Made by a program: the position numbers and the translations under genes. From Arachis hypogaea (taxonomy: Eukaryota > Streptophyta > Magnoliopsida > Fabales > Fabaceae): DNA of 64,000 bases. How positions within the stretch are numbered: position 1 is the stretch's first letter; the number at the start of each line of letters is the position of its first letter. Shown piece by piece: positions 1-11,772 of the stretch. The DNA lies in assembly GCF_003086295.3 (NCBI RefSeq), contig NC_092044.1, forward strand, positions 191,001-255,000. Reading direction: 5' to 3'. The notes below the pieces were generated by a model that saw nothing but the letters and a program-made list of their open reading frames with translations, had not been told where the DNA came from and searched no databases.

Positions 1-1500
1 GAGATGTACTGCGGAAAAAGAACTATAAACCCCAAGGTGCTTGAGGTTGTTTGGAGGCGATTATTATCCACTGATTGCTAAAACTCCGTTTCCCCTTTGT
101 GGGTATATTATGGTATCAAGCCTTGTGACGATTGTCTGTTGTCACGGACTAGTGGTATTCTTAACCACATCGACACGTATGCATGGACAGACACAAATCA
201 GAAGATCGTATCTAGGACTAGTTCCTAGGTAACGTCGGGTTGCGGGTAATCAAGTGACGTATGAACTCATTGTCTGCATAGGACCAGGCATGCATCATGT
301 AAGACTCCAAATTTTAAAAAAATAAATAATGAATTATTTATGTTTATATATATGATTTTATTTTTAGAAAAGTCGCCTTTATTAAAAAGTAAATAAACCA
401 AAGTTATGATATGAATTCTGTTTGTTAAGAAAAAGAAATAATGAGAAAAGAGAACATGGCACGTGTGATTATAAAATGTTTAAAAGGTCACGAGAGGGTG
501 ACAGAAAGTAAATGGTTATGGTACCGATGGAAAAATGTTAAGCCGTGGGCTTTATATGTGAATGATTGTGCGGGGACGCCCGTGTGTATGGAATGGCTTA
601 CAGGAGAAAGGGGAACATGCTTCAGCTAGAGAATCAGCGCCTGCAAGAAGTAAAAACTTGCAGAGGTTATGCCGCTGGAAGGCCTTATCTGACTTGCGAG
701 TCGGATTGCGTCGGGTGCGGGTCGAAATCGACAAATGAGCTCATTACTTGCGCTAGGGATAGACATGCATCATATTGTTTGCGCATTTGTTTTGGTTGTG
801 TTTGTTTGTTGTATTTTTCTGTGATTGTGTATGTGTTGTGTTTGTTTCTCTTTATGTGCTTTAGTTAGTCTGTTTGTTACGGGTTTCGGTTGCTACTGCT
901 GATTGGGATTTTCTTAAATGATTTAACTTACTGAGAACTAATCAAAGTCTTTAAAGTGAGTTTTAAAGAATTCTAAAGGTAATTTTTTTTAAAGTTGAAA
1001 AGCGATTATTTGCAACTTAATTCTTTACTCTCATGCCATTCTCTATCCCTACTGAGAACCTGCGAGGATGAAGTTCTCACCCTCCTACAGATTTCTTTTG
1101 TTCAGTGACAGGTTTAGGAATTCTCGGCGCGAGGCCGCGACCAAACTATGAAGCTTAACATATACATGTATTCCTACTTTCTGTATTTAGTTTAGTCATA
1201 GATTTTATTTTTCCCTCGCCGTTAGTTGTTTTGAATTTTAGAGGGGTAGGACTTGTATTTGACAATCTTTGAATATGTCTATATATATAAACCTTATAGC
1301 TATGTGAATATTTATACTTCTGTGGTTAAGTGAATTAAAATAAAGTTTTATTTCGATTTCTTGTTTAAAATTTCGGTTCGTATTTGCGAAAGCTCAATAT
1401 TAAATAAAGATAATATAAAATATAAAGATTTAGAGGTAAGTGACGCTTTAACTTTTAGTACGATCATGAGGTGCTAAAAGTTAGTTTAAATTAAAATATC
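1..1500. mobile_element. LTR retrotransposon remnant (gypsy-type LTR)
   Basis: No gene is supported here. From about 880 the sequence reads like the end of a plant Ty3/gypsy LTR. There is a TATA-like stretch (tatatataaacc, near 1281) and then an AT-rich R/U5-like stretch (aataaagataatataaaat, near 1402) that ends near 1480. The upstream 1-870 part is more GC-balanced and has only short broken frames. The overall look resembles the abundant Arachis gypsy LTRs, but that is recall, not a search. No PBS, PPT, target duplication or partner LTR was found, so the ends are uncertain. Confidence 0.4.
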
Positions 1501-1520
1501 TTTTAAATTATTTATCACTA

Positions 1521-2892
1521 TGTGAAAAATATATTAGTTATTTTAGTAACAAATTGTAATAAGCAAAAATAAAATATCTTTCAAATCTTTAGTTATATAT
1601 TTTTGAATATATTAATTTTTAATTTTAGTTATATATTTTTAATTTTTAATTTTTAATTTTTAATTTTTGAAAAAAATGTTAAAACAATTAAAACAACATA
1701 ACTTCTAGATATCAAAACTCAAAATATTTTCACAATTATTTTAACTCACTATAACTCATTAAGTTCTAGTATAAAAATTTAGATTTTTTAATTAAAAATC
1801 CTATTACATCTAAAAAAGAATTAAATTTTATTTTTATAAAACTCATCAAAATATATTTAAATTAATTAGTTTAAATAACTCTTATCTAACATAACAGGTG
1901 TTACTTGGTTGATCTGTTATCTCTTGGAATATATGTACTAATTCGGTATTGGAAAAAAAATACTAGAAAATCAATTTTTTTTAATTAAGTCCAACTAAGT
2001 CAAATCTCATACACACATTTTTTCTTTACGTTTTTCTTCCTTCTCTTTATCCTCTTTTATTATCATCATATCTTCTTTTTCTTTCTTCTCTCCCTTTTTC
2101 TACATCTTTTTCTCTTTTTTTTTCTTCTTTATTATTTTTTCTTTTTTTCTCTCTCTCTAAAAAAAAAAAACAAGAACAAGAGAAGAACAAACAAAAGAAA
2201 ATACATGAAAAAAAAGAAAAAAAAAATAAGAGTAACAAAAAAGAAGAATAAGAAGTAAAACAAACTTTAACATTCTATTTTATGCGTTACGGTTAACAAA
2301 ATTTTGGTATAAAAATTAAAAAATTTATGTATTGTGCTTAAAAAATTTCGATACTATTTTTCTGTTTCGTATTTTTTCTAAATACTTCCTGCTCCTCTTC
2401 CACTTTTTTCTTGGTGTTATAATTCTTTTTGTTTCACACTCATTTTTTTTTTATTTCATCTTCTACAAAGAATAAAACAAATAAGAAAAAACAAAAAAAA
2501 CGAAATAATTATGCAGTTTTATATTTTATTTTTTAGTTTATCCTTTTTGACAATAAAAGCACTTATGTACGAAGAAGAATAAGAAACATAAAAAAAACTA
2601 CTGTATCAAGTTTAGAGCTTTAAAAACTTTCGATGTTAAAGTTAAGAAATTCTTGTTTCACGATAAAGAAATTCTTTTGCTATTTTTTACGGAAAGAAGA
2701 AGCATATAATTTAGACACATTTATGTTAAATTTAGACCAACTTAGTTAAATTTAATTGACATAAACGCTTAGATGTGTATCGAGGCTGAAGCGATAAATA
2801 GTTGTACCGTGGTTTATAAGTTGTAACTACAGTGTTTCTGTTTATTGCATGCTGATGTGAATAAAGGTGAATATGTAAGTACACTCCTAACA
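1521..2892 (-). repeat. LTR-like repeat, copy A
   Basis: This roughly 1.37 kb AT-rich segment is repeated at 10258-11503. Shared blocks include 'aactcattaagttctagta', 'taacataacaggtgttactt' and 'attgcatgctgat', in the same order and orientation. Both copies end on the + strand with cctaaca, which on the - strand gives TGTTAGGA, an LTR-like start. The left edge near 1521 (TGTGAAAA) is approximate. Copy A has long pyrimidine/purine tracts (about 2030-2250). No target-site duplication is visible. It may be a solo LTR or another long terminal repeat. No coding content. Confidence 0.5.
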
Positions 2893-3175
2893 AAATCATT
2901 ACATTTTGAATTTCAAATAAACAACTAATGTAACTACTTGTATTCATTTTTCAACCAGAATAATCAATGTCTATAAAGTACAAACTACCTTGAATCTGAA
3001 TAAGGATATAAATACATTGCTATGATCGAAACACACTGGCAGTCACTTCTCAATAAAGTTACCTTACCTCTGACACCATGCAATTCTCTTAACAAGCTAT
3101 ACACTCTGTTCCATCTCTAACTAAAACAGCAAATATTGGATGCAAGCTGTATAACAAATAATTCATTCAATGATC
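2893..3175. other. short spacer / probable 3' flank
   Basis: A 283-bp stretch without reading frames, between the LTR-like repeat and the stop codon of the partial gene to its right. It probably carries that gene's 3' UTR on the - strand. No element is recognised. Confidence 0.3.
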
Positions 3176-4162
3176 TCACAATGATCTATAATCCTTCACC
3201 ATTAAAATTTCGCTGCATAATTTCCGTGGCACTTGCTCTATCTTTGTTCCCTCTTGCCATGCTTGACCTATACAAACCCCTGGACCTATATGACGGATAT
3301 ATATAACAAGTTGATCGTTGAAAGGGTAAGGATGTTTAACTGCAAATACCAGAGACAACTGAAATTAAATAAATTCGGCACGTGCCAGCACCTTAAGCGA
3401 TGCATAGCCACCGTGTTTGTTATATGTTGTATAATCACATAACAGAATAAGAAACCTATGAAGTGGTAAAAGGGTCACCAAGAAAACAATGATACAGTAG
3501 TAGACCATGCTGAAATCTATCATAGAGATGTTTAGAGTAAAAATATGGCAAGTTTAGAATTCAGTTAATGGTATGAAGATGCAATATGAACGTACAGTCA
3601 TAAACACATTGTATGAAAGAAACAAATGGTGCTTACCAGGTTTTGGAAAGCATTGTGGGAATTCTTTCACATCAAAAAGTCCATCCCCAAATTCATATGC
3701 TAAATCACAAGGCTGCTCAGTTGACATAACTTCCTTAATGTCTCTCGGTGCAAAATACAAAGGAGCGAAAGAGTCAGCAAATGGGGCCAAAATTGATCCA
3801 CCTGGGTGGTTGTGAAATTCAGAAAAAGATGTTAATAGCAAGGACAATCAAGTATAACCTTGTAACCATGATGCACCCACAACCCATAAGGGCACCCCCA
3901 AAGAACAAAATAATAAAAAAGGTCGATCAACTCAAATACATTCCTCAAAGATCAGCATATTTAAAGGAAGACTAACATTTGAAACCTTCAATCTCCAACT
4001 ATAGTTCTATAGCCTTTAAAAGTAGCAGAGGAATCAACCAGAGCCTTCAAATAAATTTTACAAGAGCAAAGAGCAAAAAGGAATTGTGAGTTTACCTTTC
4101 TGTAGGAATTTATCCAGGAAAGTGGCATCGGTCCTATGACACAAATGTTCAAAATTGATAAC
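3176..4162 (-). CDS. partial gene, three 3'-terminal exons, unknown function
   Basis: Three exons on the - strand splice in frame: 4162-4096, 3801-3637 and 3339-3176. Each junction has GT-AG signals and matching phase (1 then 1), and the frame ends in TGA. The resulting 131-residue C-terminal part includes the motifs FEHLCHRTDATFLDKFLQK, DLAYEFGDGLFDVKEFPQ and LVIYIRHIGPGVCIGQAWQE. The composition is that of a folded globular domain, so this is not a random frame. I do not recognise the family. No upstream exon or start codon was found between 4163 and 5086, so this may be a truncated copy or the end of a gene with an intron I cannot bridge. The acceptor before the first exon (ctaag) is weak. 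Linkage to the 122-aa gene upstream was considered but that gene has its own stop. Confidence 0.5.
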
Positions 4163-5086
4163 CTTAGCTTTTAAAGATTAAGAGGGGCTAAATATGGAAG
4201 GAGAATTACACACACAAACACTCTCTCTCTCTTTCACACACACACAATTTTTTTTTCTTTTCTTTTCAACCAAAAAAGATACATTCAAGTACAATAGTAG
4301 AAGAACTTTTGCAAGCCGAAGCTATTAAAAAGCAGAGAAAGAAACAGTTCCTAATTCAACTAGGAAAAAGAAAAAAGTCCATAGGCCTTTTCATGGGGAC
4401 TGTATATTATAATTCATTTCCATTTTGCTCCTCTCCAAGAACAGCATGGAGTAATGGGGAACAGAATGCATTCGTTGCTCCTCTTCAAGCGAACCTGCTA
4501 TCTGCCAAGCGATTGATACAAGTCTGCAAAAATCTCCCAAAGATGTATACTCTCGTACTTAGTAAAGATCAATTTGGAATACAATTTTAAGTTACTGAAT
4601 ATAAGTATTTCCATAAAGGAGAGAGTCTTTTTCCTGAAAATGAAGGTGACATTATTGAACCAAAAATCTAGTTGCAATGTATTGCCTCACACCAGCACAC
4701 TGACATTACATAATCACAACTGATATTCATGGAATAGACTATAAAGCTGTGAAGCACAACTGTGATACAATAGAGTGATAAAGGTTCAGTACAGAAATTT
4801 CTATTATAATGCATAGCCTACATGAGTAACACCAAACAACATCAATCTCACATATGCATAAACTCCTAATTTTCACTTATTTCCATATATCACTATCATT
4901 GACATACTCTGCACAAAAGCATTGGATCTGCCTCAATTGTCTGGAGCTGCCAGCGCAGCAACTTCCTCTGCAGTAGTAGTCTCATTAATTTCGCACCCAC
5001 CAATTAAGCACTTCGAATCCGCAAAAAAGTGTCACACAAGGAATCCTCCCAGCGTCAGGGAATTGCCTCGTAAAATTGGGATATTC
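4163..5086. other. non-coding stretch between partial gene and 122-aa gene
   Basis: No convincing exon on either strand. On the - strand it would be the 3' UTR and downstream flank of the 122-aa gene. A short CT/CA microsatellite lies at 4218-4247. The open frames here are composition artefacts. Confidence 0.35.
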
Positions 5087-5455
5087 CTATACATCCATAG
5101 CAAGAAACTGAACTTGACCGATCAGCTTCCTTATTTCTGTCATGAGGGAGTAATCCCTGGCCTCAAGAGGAGTCCTTTTGAGTAACAAAAAGAAGCGAGC
5201 ATGGTTCATCATTTGGTTTGCAACATCAGGATTGCAACCTAATTCTCCAACTTGATTCTGCTCCTCCTCTTCAGAGACATTCTCCTCTTCTGTCCTTGCT
5301 CTTTTGTTATCTCTAGATTCTTCCTTCTCAGGGGATTCTACTTGGAATCCCTTGTCCTCCTTCTCCTTTCCTTCTTCTGAGGAGTCACCGGGAGACTTTC
5401 TTTTGGTGCCGCTCAGAGCCTTATTTCCCAGACCTAAGACATCGTCACCCGCCAT
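5087..5455 (-). CDS. acidic 122-aa protein of unknown function
   Basis: A single coding exon from ATG at 5455 to a stop at 5087. The acceptor ttctag|G lies immediately before the ATG, and a matching donor at 6004 (CGTAAGT) defines a 548-bp 5'-UTR intron. The protein starts MAGDDVLGLGNKALSGTKRK. Residues about 15-70 are highly charged, rich in Glu, Lys and Ser, with likely nuclear-localisation clusters (KRK and NKRAR). The last 45 residues (from NPDVANQMMNHARFF) look helical. No family is recognised. A short nuclear protein is likely from composition, but that is inference. The promoter, first exon and distal part of the 5'-UTR intron are duplicated 3.66 kb upstream in the same orientation, which may give a second promoter. 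Confidence 0.6.
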   Translation of the reverse strand: MAGDDVLGLGNKALSGTKRKSPGDSSEEGKEKEDKGFQVESPEKEESRDNKRARTEEENVSEEEEQNQVGELGCNPDVANQMMNHARFFLLLKRTPLEARDYSLMTEIRKLIGQVQFLAMDV

Positions 5456-5553
5456 CCTAGAACAAAACGAGAATTAAATCAGCAAAGTTAACAATAATCT
5501 TCACTTGACAAGCATAAGTTAACCCTCTTCAAAATCAGCAAACATTCAACCCA

Positions 5554-6550
5554 AAATTCACACATAAAAGATATTTTCGTTCTAAATCTAGATCCAACTT
5601 TATGACTATGAACCAAAAACATTAGAAAATTCAAAATTCATCTAATAATCTTTCTTTCCTTAAAAACAAGGCACACATAATGCTGAACTGTAACTAGTGT
5701 GAAACCCTAGCATATAACATGAAACCGAATTTTCTAAAACTAGAACAACACAATAGAAAAAAACGAATTAGAATTTAGGATTGAGCTGTTACAATTGTAA
5801 ATAATGTGATAATGATTTGAAGGAGAACCTAAATCGCGAAGAAAATCCAAATTCAGAGCACTAACAATAGAAAAAAATGAATTAGCATTTAGGATTGAGC
5901 TGTTGCAATTGTAAATAATGTGATAATGATTTGAAGGAGAACCTAAATCGCGAAGAAAATCCAAATTCAGAGCACTAAAAACGAAGAGAAGAAGAGAAAC
6001 TTACGAAGAAACAGAGATGGAGAAGAATTTCGCGCGAGTCTCTGCGATTTCAAATTTGAGTGTAATCCTTTAAGAATGTTTAAATTTAAGTGTGGAAGAA
6101 ACGAAATAAAAGCCCAATATATTACATAAAGGCCCCATATATTCTATATGAGACAATGTTTTTCACTTTTTATGTTAAATCGTATAATATAAAGTTATAT
6201 TTGTGTACTATTATTTTTCAATATTTATAATTTCTACTAATAAAGAATGGATGCAACACAAAAATATTAAACAAAATAAACTCAGGTAGTCCCAAAAAAA
6301 AAAAAACATAATAAACTCAGATTTATTGTGAATCCTATCATTTTTTTTGTTTAATTAAGTAGTATTATTATATTTGACACAAAAAAAAGTAGTATTATTA
6401 TAGGAGTTAACAAATTTTTCAGTCTATGTGCTAATTAAGTTTAAACTTTATACTACTTTTTTTTTATATATCTTACTTTATACCACTAGCTAGTTAGTAA
6501 TTATTTGTACTTAGGCTGTTAAACTAAAAATATATATATATAGGAAAAAA
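5554..6550 (-). repeat. duplicated promoter/5'-UTR block, copy C
   Basis: About 1 kb holding the upstream region, non-coding first exon (ending 6005) and distal part of the 5'-UTR intron of the 122-aa gene. It is repeated in direct orientation at 9215-10216 with near-identical sequence apart from small indels. The distal promoter part (about 6305-6545) occurs a third time, reversed, at 59865-60780. Inside the block a 15-bp unit agtagtattattata occurs twice around a short spacer (about 6359-6402). Confidence 0.85.
5751..5978. repeat. 114-bp tandem duplication in the 5'-UTR intron
   Basis: Two adjacent units, 5751-5864 and 5865-5978. Both begin caatagaaaaaaa, contain ttgtaaataatgtgataatg and end ttcagagcactaa, differing at a few bases. 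The same tandem pair is present in the second promoter copy (9412-9525 and 9526-about 9639), so it arose before the larger duplication. Confidence 0.85.
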
Positions 6551-6929
6551 AAAGCACTAACAAATATTTTTTAAACAACAAAAAAAATTGTAAGAATAAT
6601 AGTTTCAATAATCATTTTAAGGACTAATCTACATCGTATTATGAGAGTAAAATAATAAGATATTAAAGATTAAAAAATAATGATAAAGATATTTTCAAAT
6701 CCATTGTCAGCAATGTTAGACCTACATATCAACAAAGTACACTCAGCCAATAGATCCACGACGCTTCTTTTGAACGATAGCAAAATATAGAATTTAGGGC
6801 ATATGGAACAAAACGAACTCCAAACACAAAAGACAATAAGAATTAGGGAAAAGTAGAATCTATAGGATATGAAAAAAAAATATACTAAACAAAGAATTTT
6901 GTTAAATAATCCACTTACCAAATTATATT
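6551..6929. other. AT-rich spacer, no gene
   Basis: AT-rich sequence between the end of promoter copy C and the helicase remnant. The part near the helicase may be its degraded C-terminal tail. No other feature is seen. Confidence 0.3.
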
Positions 6930-7393
6930 TAAAAACTTTCTTATACACAACATTAGATGTGGCGTTCCAATAGTTATCATCTTTATTAGACAATAATATC
7001 TTCAATTTTGATCGAATTGTCACTCTAGATATCACAACATATAACTGCCCATGAGAAAAAAATTGCTCGTTGAAGATAAATACTAACCAAAGATAAATTT
7101 TGCCCTTAACTCTTATTAATAGTCATCTCAAAGCAAAGACTAATTGAAAACTGCCTGCACTAAAATTTAAAAAGAATACCAGGATCACTGGGTACTAAAT
7201 TCATCCAAGGAATAAAAACTTTGTGACTAATGTTATTTCCAGACACAATTTCAGCACCAATAATATTATCTCCAAGATCTTGAACAATAAGTCGAGTTCC
7301 ATTACACAATTCATTTACCTGATTTATGTTCTTTAGCAAAATAATAAGAGCATCTTTTTTCAATTTAAGAACATGATTTGGTATCCTAAACAT
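6930..7393 (-). pseudogene. PIF1-like helicase C-terminal remnant (Helitron type)
   Basis: On the - strand the frames read PNHVLKLKKDALIILLKNIN, ELCNGTRLIV, HKVFIPWMNL, then (after a frame break near 7160) MTINKS-stop-GQNL, then FFSHGQLYVVISRVT and NATSNVVYKKVF. These are the ordered C-terminal motifs of plant PIF1-like helicases carried by Helitrons. An in-frame stop and at least one frameshift show it is dead, and the N-terminal helicase and Rep domains are absent. The left part may extend to about 6700. It lies between the two promoter copies. An old host PIF1 pseudogene is possible but less likely, since such fragments in plant genomes mostly come from Helitrons. Confidence 0.75.
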
Positions 7394-7489
7394 GTAATCT
7401 AATTCAAAAATTCAATTGTCAACCAATCAGTTTCAATCCCATCTTGACAAGCACTTCTACAAATAAAAATTAGAACTCAAATAAACCTT

Positions 7490-7534
<45 letters not shown>

Positions 7535-9214
7535 CATGATTAGATATTGACCCATGAAAAATTAGTACATTCTCGAATAAAAAGACCTCTTGATCTATAC
7601 AAAAAAAATACAAATAAATTTATTATTAAAACTAAAAAAAAGAATCTACTACAAAAATAAATAGATACTTAAATAAACATGTATATGTGTATAAAAAAAA
7701 ATAAAAATAAAAAGAATGTAAGATGTTTCGACTCATATAAAGGAATAAGAATTAAAAGAATTTGAGATGTTTCAAGTAATGTAAAGATAAATAATATATC
7801 ATTAATCAAATAAATAATAATTACTAAGAGAATCAATTAATCGTTTTAATATTCTGGTCAATACATATTTTACGTATATCTATAATACAATATTATATCT
7901 TAAATATTAATATTTAATTAAAATACTAACTTTATTTTTATATTAAAAATAATTTTTGTTCCAAAAATATATTTTGATTATTTATTTCTTTTAATACCGC
8001 TTTTGTTTTCGCACCATCAAATATTTCACATGTTCAAATTGCAGTGAATACCGAAATTATCCTTAGATTGAATATTAGAAGTGGTTGGTTTTGGTTGAAA
8101 ATGGGAAAAATATCTGGTTGAGCTGAATGGATCATAGGGCACTTCTCCACGTGGAACCATTCAATTTCCTTGATTAACTAGTTATAATTCAATTTTGGTT
8201 CATGTACGTACCAAAAAATAAATTAATTAATTAAAAAATAAAACCATTGATTAACTAGTTATAATTCAAACTAGAATACCATTTTTTTTATATTTTACTT
8301 TTAATATTAAAAGTTGCAAAAGATAGCTTGTTATTATTTTCTTCATTCTAATAATGTAAAAAAAGCAGATCGTGCAGACCTTTATTTTTCTTTAAGTCAG
8401 AACATACCTTTCAATTCATGTAACTGTTACTATATATTATTGGAATTTGGAAGATGTTCACATGTACCGTTATACTTTAGTAAAATATGCTATTCCTATT
8501 ACTTTTAGCCATAGAGATATATATTAAAATATATAGATAGTGAAGATTTTGATAAATTTTATAGAATAAATTCTATTTTTTTAAGTGCACAGAGGAAAAG
8601 AGATGTGTTGATCCAGTATCCCATCTTATAAAAGTGAGAAAGACACTTTTGTGCTACTTGCTTGGCTAATGAGTAATGACTGATGAGCCATGCGCTACTT
8701 TATTAAAGAGAAGTCACAGCTTAGCTAAAATTTTAATAAGTTCTTGACCCAAAATAAAATAACAGATAAAATAGATAAAATTATAAATTGGATTAATACA
8801 ACTTAAAATAATAATAACCACAAAAAAATATAATTCTTTTTTTTTTTTTTTTTTAAAGTAAAACTTATTAATAACTTTATGTGTCATGCATTTAAAAAAA
8901 AACATGAACATAGATAATATTAGAAAATTATTTTTTCAAAAAAAATCATTAGATTCTTTTAATTTGTTAGGTTGTGGTGAAAAATTTTAACGAACTTAGT
9001 TTAGATATTTTTTAACATTTTATAAGAAGTAAAAAATATATATAACAACTGAATTTGTAAATATAGAATTTAGGGCATATAAAATTATATTTTAAATAAA
9101 TAAAGTGTTCATTAATTATATTACAAAATTGAATAAATATACTATTTGTTTTCAATATTTATATTTACTTTTATATTATTTTAAGAATTTTGTTCAATTT
9201 TATTTTGACTCTTT
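7394..9214. other. AT-rich intergenic stretch without genes
   Basis: No coding exon is supported. It contains an (AT)n microsatellite at 7494-7530 and long A/T-rich tracts. A 20-base match (atatagaatttagggcatat) occurs here near 9062 and also near 6786. No TIRs or LTRs were recognised. Confidence 0.35.
7494..7530. repeat. (AT)n microsatellite
   Basis: About 18 uninterrupted TA/AT dinucleotides, likely polymorphic between accessions. Confidence 0.9.
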
Positions 9215-10216
9215 AAATTCACACATAAAAGGTATTTTCGTTCTAAATCTAGATCCAACTTTATGAATATGAACCAAAAACATTAGAAAATTTAAAATTC
9301 ATCTAATAATCTTTCTTTCCTTAAAAACAAGGCACACATAATACTGAACTGTAACTAGTGTGAAACCCTAGCATAGAACGTGAAACCGAATTTTCCAAAA
9401 CTAGAATAACACAATAGAAAAAAACGAATTAGAATTCAGGATTGAACTGTTGCAATTGTAAATAATGTGATAATGATTTGAAGGAAAATCTAAATCGCGA
9501 AGAAAATCCAAATTCAGAGTACTAACAATAGAAAAAAACGAATTAGCATTCAAGGATTGAGCTGTTGCAATTGTAAATAATGTGATAATAATTTGAAGGA
9601 GAACCTAAATCGCGAAGAAAATCCAAATTCAGAGCACTAAAAACGAAGAGAAGAAGAGAAACTTACGAAGACAGAGATGGAGAAGAATTTCGCGAGTCTC
9701 TGCGATTTCAAATTTGAGTATAATCCTTTAAGAGTGTTTAAATTTAAGTGTGGAAGAAACGAAATAAAAGCCCAATATATTACATAAAGGCCCAATATAT
9801 TTTATATGGGACAATGTTTTTCACTTTTTATGTTAAATCGTATAATATAAAGTTATATTTGTGTACTATTATTTTTCAATATTTATAATTTCTACTAATA
9901 AAGAATGGATGCAACACAAAAATATTAAACAAAATAAACTCAGGTAGTCCCAAAAAAAAAAAAATAATAAACTCAGGTTTATCGTGAACCTTGTCATTCT
10001 TTTGTTTAATTAAGTAGTATTATTATATTTGACACAAAAAAAAAAGTAGTATTACTATAGGAGTCAACAAATTTTTCGGTCTATGTGCTAATTAAGTTTA
10101 AACCTTATACCACTTTTTTTTATATACCTAAACTTTATTACTTTATACCACTAGCTAGTTAGTAATTATTTGTATTTTGTAAGCTGTTAAACTAGAAAAA
10201 ATATATATATAGAAAA
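9215..10216 (-). repeat. duplicated promoter/5'-UTR block, copy C' (orphan first exon)
   Basis: A direct-orientation copy of 5554-6550. It keeps the first-exon sequence, the donor (CGTAAGT, exon end at 9667) and both 114-bp intron units, but it stops before the coding exon. Because the 122-aa gene is on the - strand, this copy lies upstream of it and faces it. It could act as an alternative promoter and first exon. It also keeps the intact site aaactttattactttatacc, which is split by a hAT-like element in the third copy at 59.9 kb. Confidence 0.8.
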
Positions 10217-10257
10217 AGCGTATAATGCTTTCCTCAGTCCGAAATAAAATTAATTCA

Positions 10258-11503
10258 TGCACTAAAATAATTATTATATTTAGACATTTTAGTAACACAT
10301 TATAACAGCAAAAATAAAATATCTTTTAAATTTTTCGTTATATATTTTTTAATATATTAATTTTTTATTTTTCAATAAAAAAGTAAAACAATTAAAAATA
10401 GCATAACTCATAGATATCTAAACTAAAAATATTTTCACAATTATTTTAACTCATTATAACTCATTAAGTTCTAGTATGAAAATTTTTAAATTTTTTAATT
10501 AAAAATCCTATTACATCTACAAAAGAATTAAATTTTATTCTTATAAAACTTATCAAAATATATTTAAATTAATTAGTTTAAATAACTCTTATCTAACATA
10601 ACAGGTGTTACTTGGTCGATCTATTATCTCTTGGAGAGTTAGAGTATATGTATTCATTTGGTATTGAAAAAGAAATATTAGATAATTAAATTTTTTTTAA
10701 CTAAGTTAAACCAAATCAAATTTACGTTACGAGCATTTTTTTTATGTTCTTTTTCTTTCTTCTCATATTTCTTCATTATCATTATCATAGTATCTTTTTC
10801 TTCCTTCTCTTCTTTTTTCTTCATCTTTTTCTCCTCTTCCTTTTTCTTTTCATTATTTTTTCTTTTTTTAAAAAACAAAAAGAGAACAAAGAAAAGAAAA
10901 TACATGACAAAAAAGAAGAGTAACAAAAAAAAGAAAGAAGAAGTATTCTATTTTATGTGTCACGGTTAATAAAATTTTAATGTAAAAATTAAAAAATTTC
11001 TGTGTTCCAAAAAAAATTTCAATGATATTTTTTGTTTCGTATTTTTTTCAAACTCTTTTTCTTTCTCTCTTACCTTCTTTTTCGTATCATAATCTTTTTG
11101 TTTCACACTCGTAAATTTTTTTATTTCACCTTTTAAAAAGAATAAAACAAATAAAAAAAATATCAAACAAAGAAAAAGAATAAATAAAAAGAAGTAATTA
11201 TGCAACTTTTTATTTTATCTTTTAGTTTACAATAAAAATATAGAAATTATGTATGAAGAAGGTTGAAGAAGAATAAAAAACATTAAAAAAACTGTAACAT
11301 CAAGTCCAAAAACCTTGAAAATTTTTTATGTTAAAGTTAAGACATTTATGTCTCACAGTTGAAAATTTTTGTACTATTTTTCATGTGAAGAAGAAGGTGT
11401 AATTCAGATTGTGGTTTATAAATTGTATCTACAGTAATTCTTTTTATTGCATGCTGATATGGATCTATTATATATTTTTAATTTTACAAACAAAATCCTA
11501 ACA
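10258..11503 (-). repeat. LTR-like repeat, copy A'
   Basis: Second copy of the repeat at 1521-2892. Its right end cctaaca (11497-11503) is followed directly by atctccaccttg, which on the - strand is a polypurine tract (caaggtggagat). In that orientation it is placed like the 3' LTR of the copia fragment to its right. However, its sequence does not resemble the LTR at 12333-12751 beyond the first bases TGTTAGGA. The left edge is approximate. Confidence 0.5.
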
Positions 11504-11772
11504 ATCTCCACCTTGATTGAAATAGTCACACATCTTCAGCTTCCATTGTCAACACCGACAATTCTTTGCTGCCATTGTCTATACTGACAATCATAGTTCA
11601 GAGAACTATCATACTCCACCATGAAAGTATACTCACTTGGAATTAGACCACTCCAAGCATTTCGCCTTGATACAGATCGAAACCTTGCTGAAAATTCATG
11701 GTGCAACTTCCAAATTGGCTTTTCCTGGAAGTTCTTCAGCCATCTACATAACTTCGCCACACACCTTGCATC

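Noticed and set aside
4922..5185. 87-aa + strand frame opposite the 122-aa gene
   Set aside because: Antisense shadow and 3' UTR sequence; no matching splice sites or recognisable motifs.
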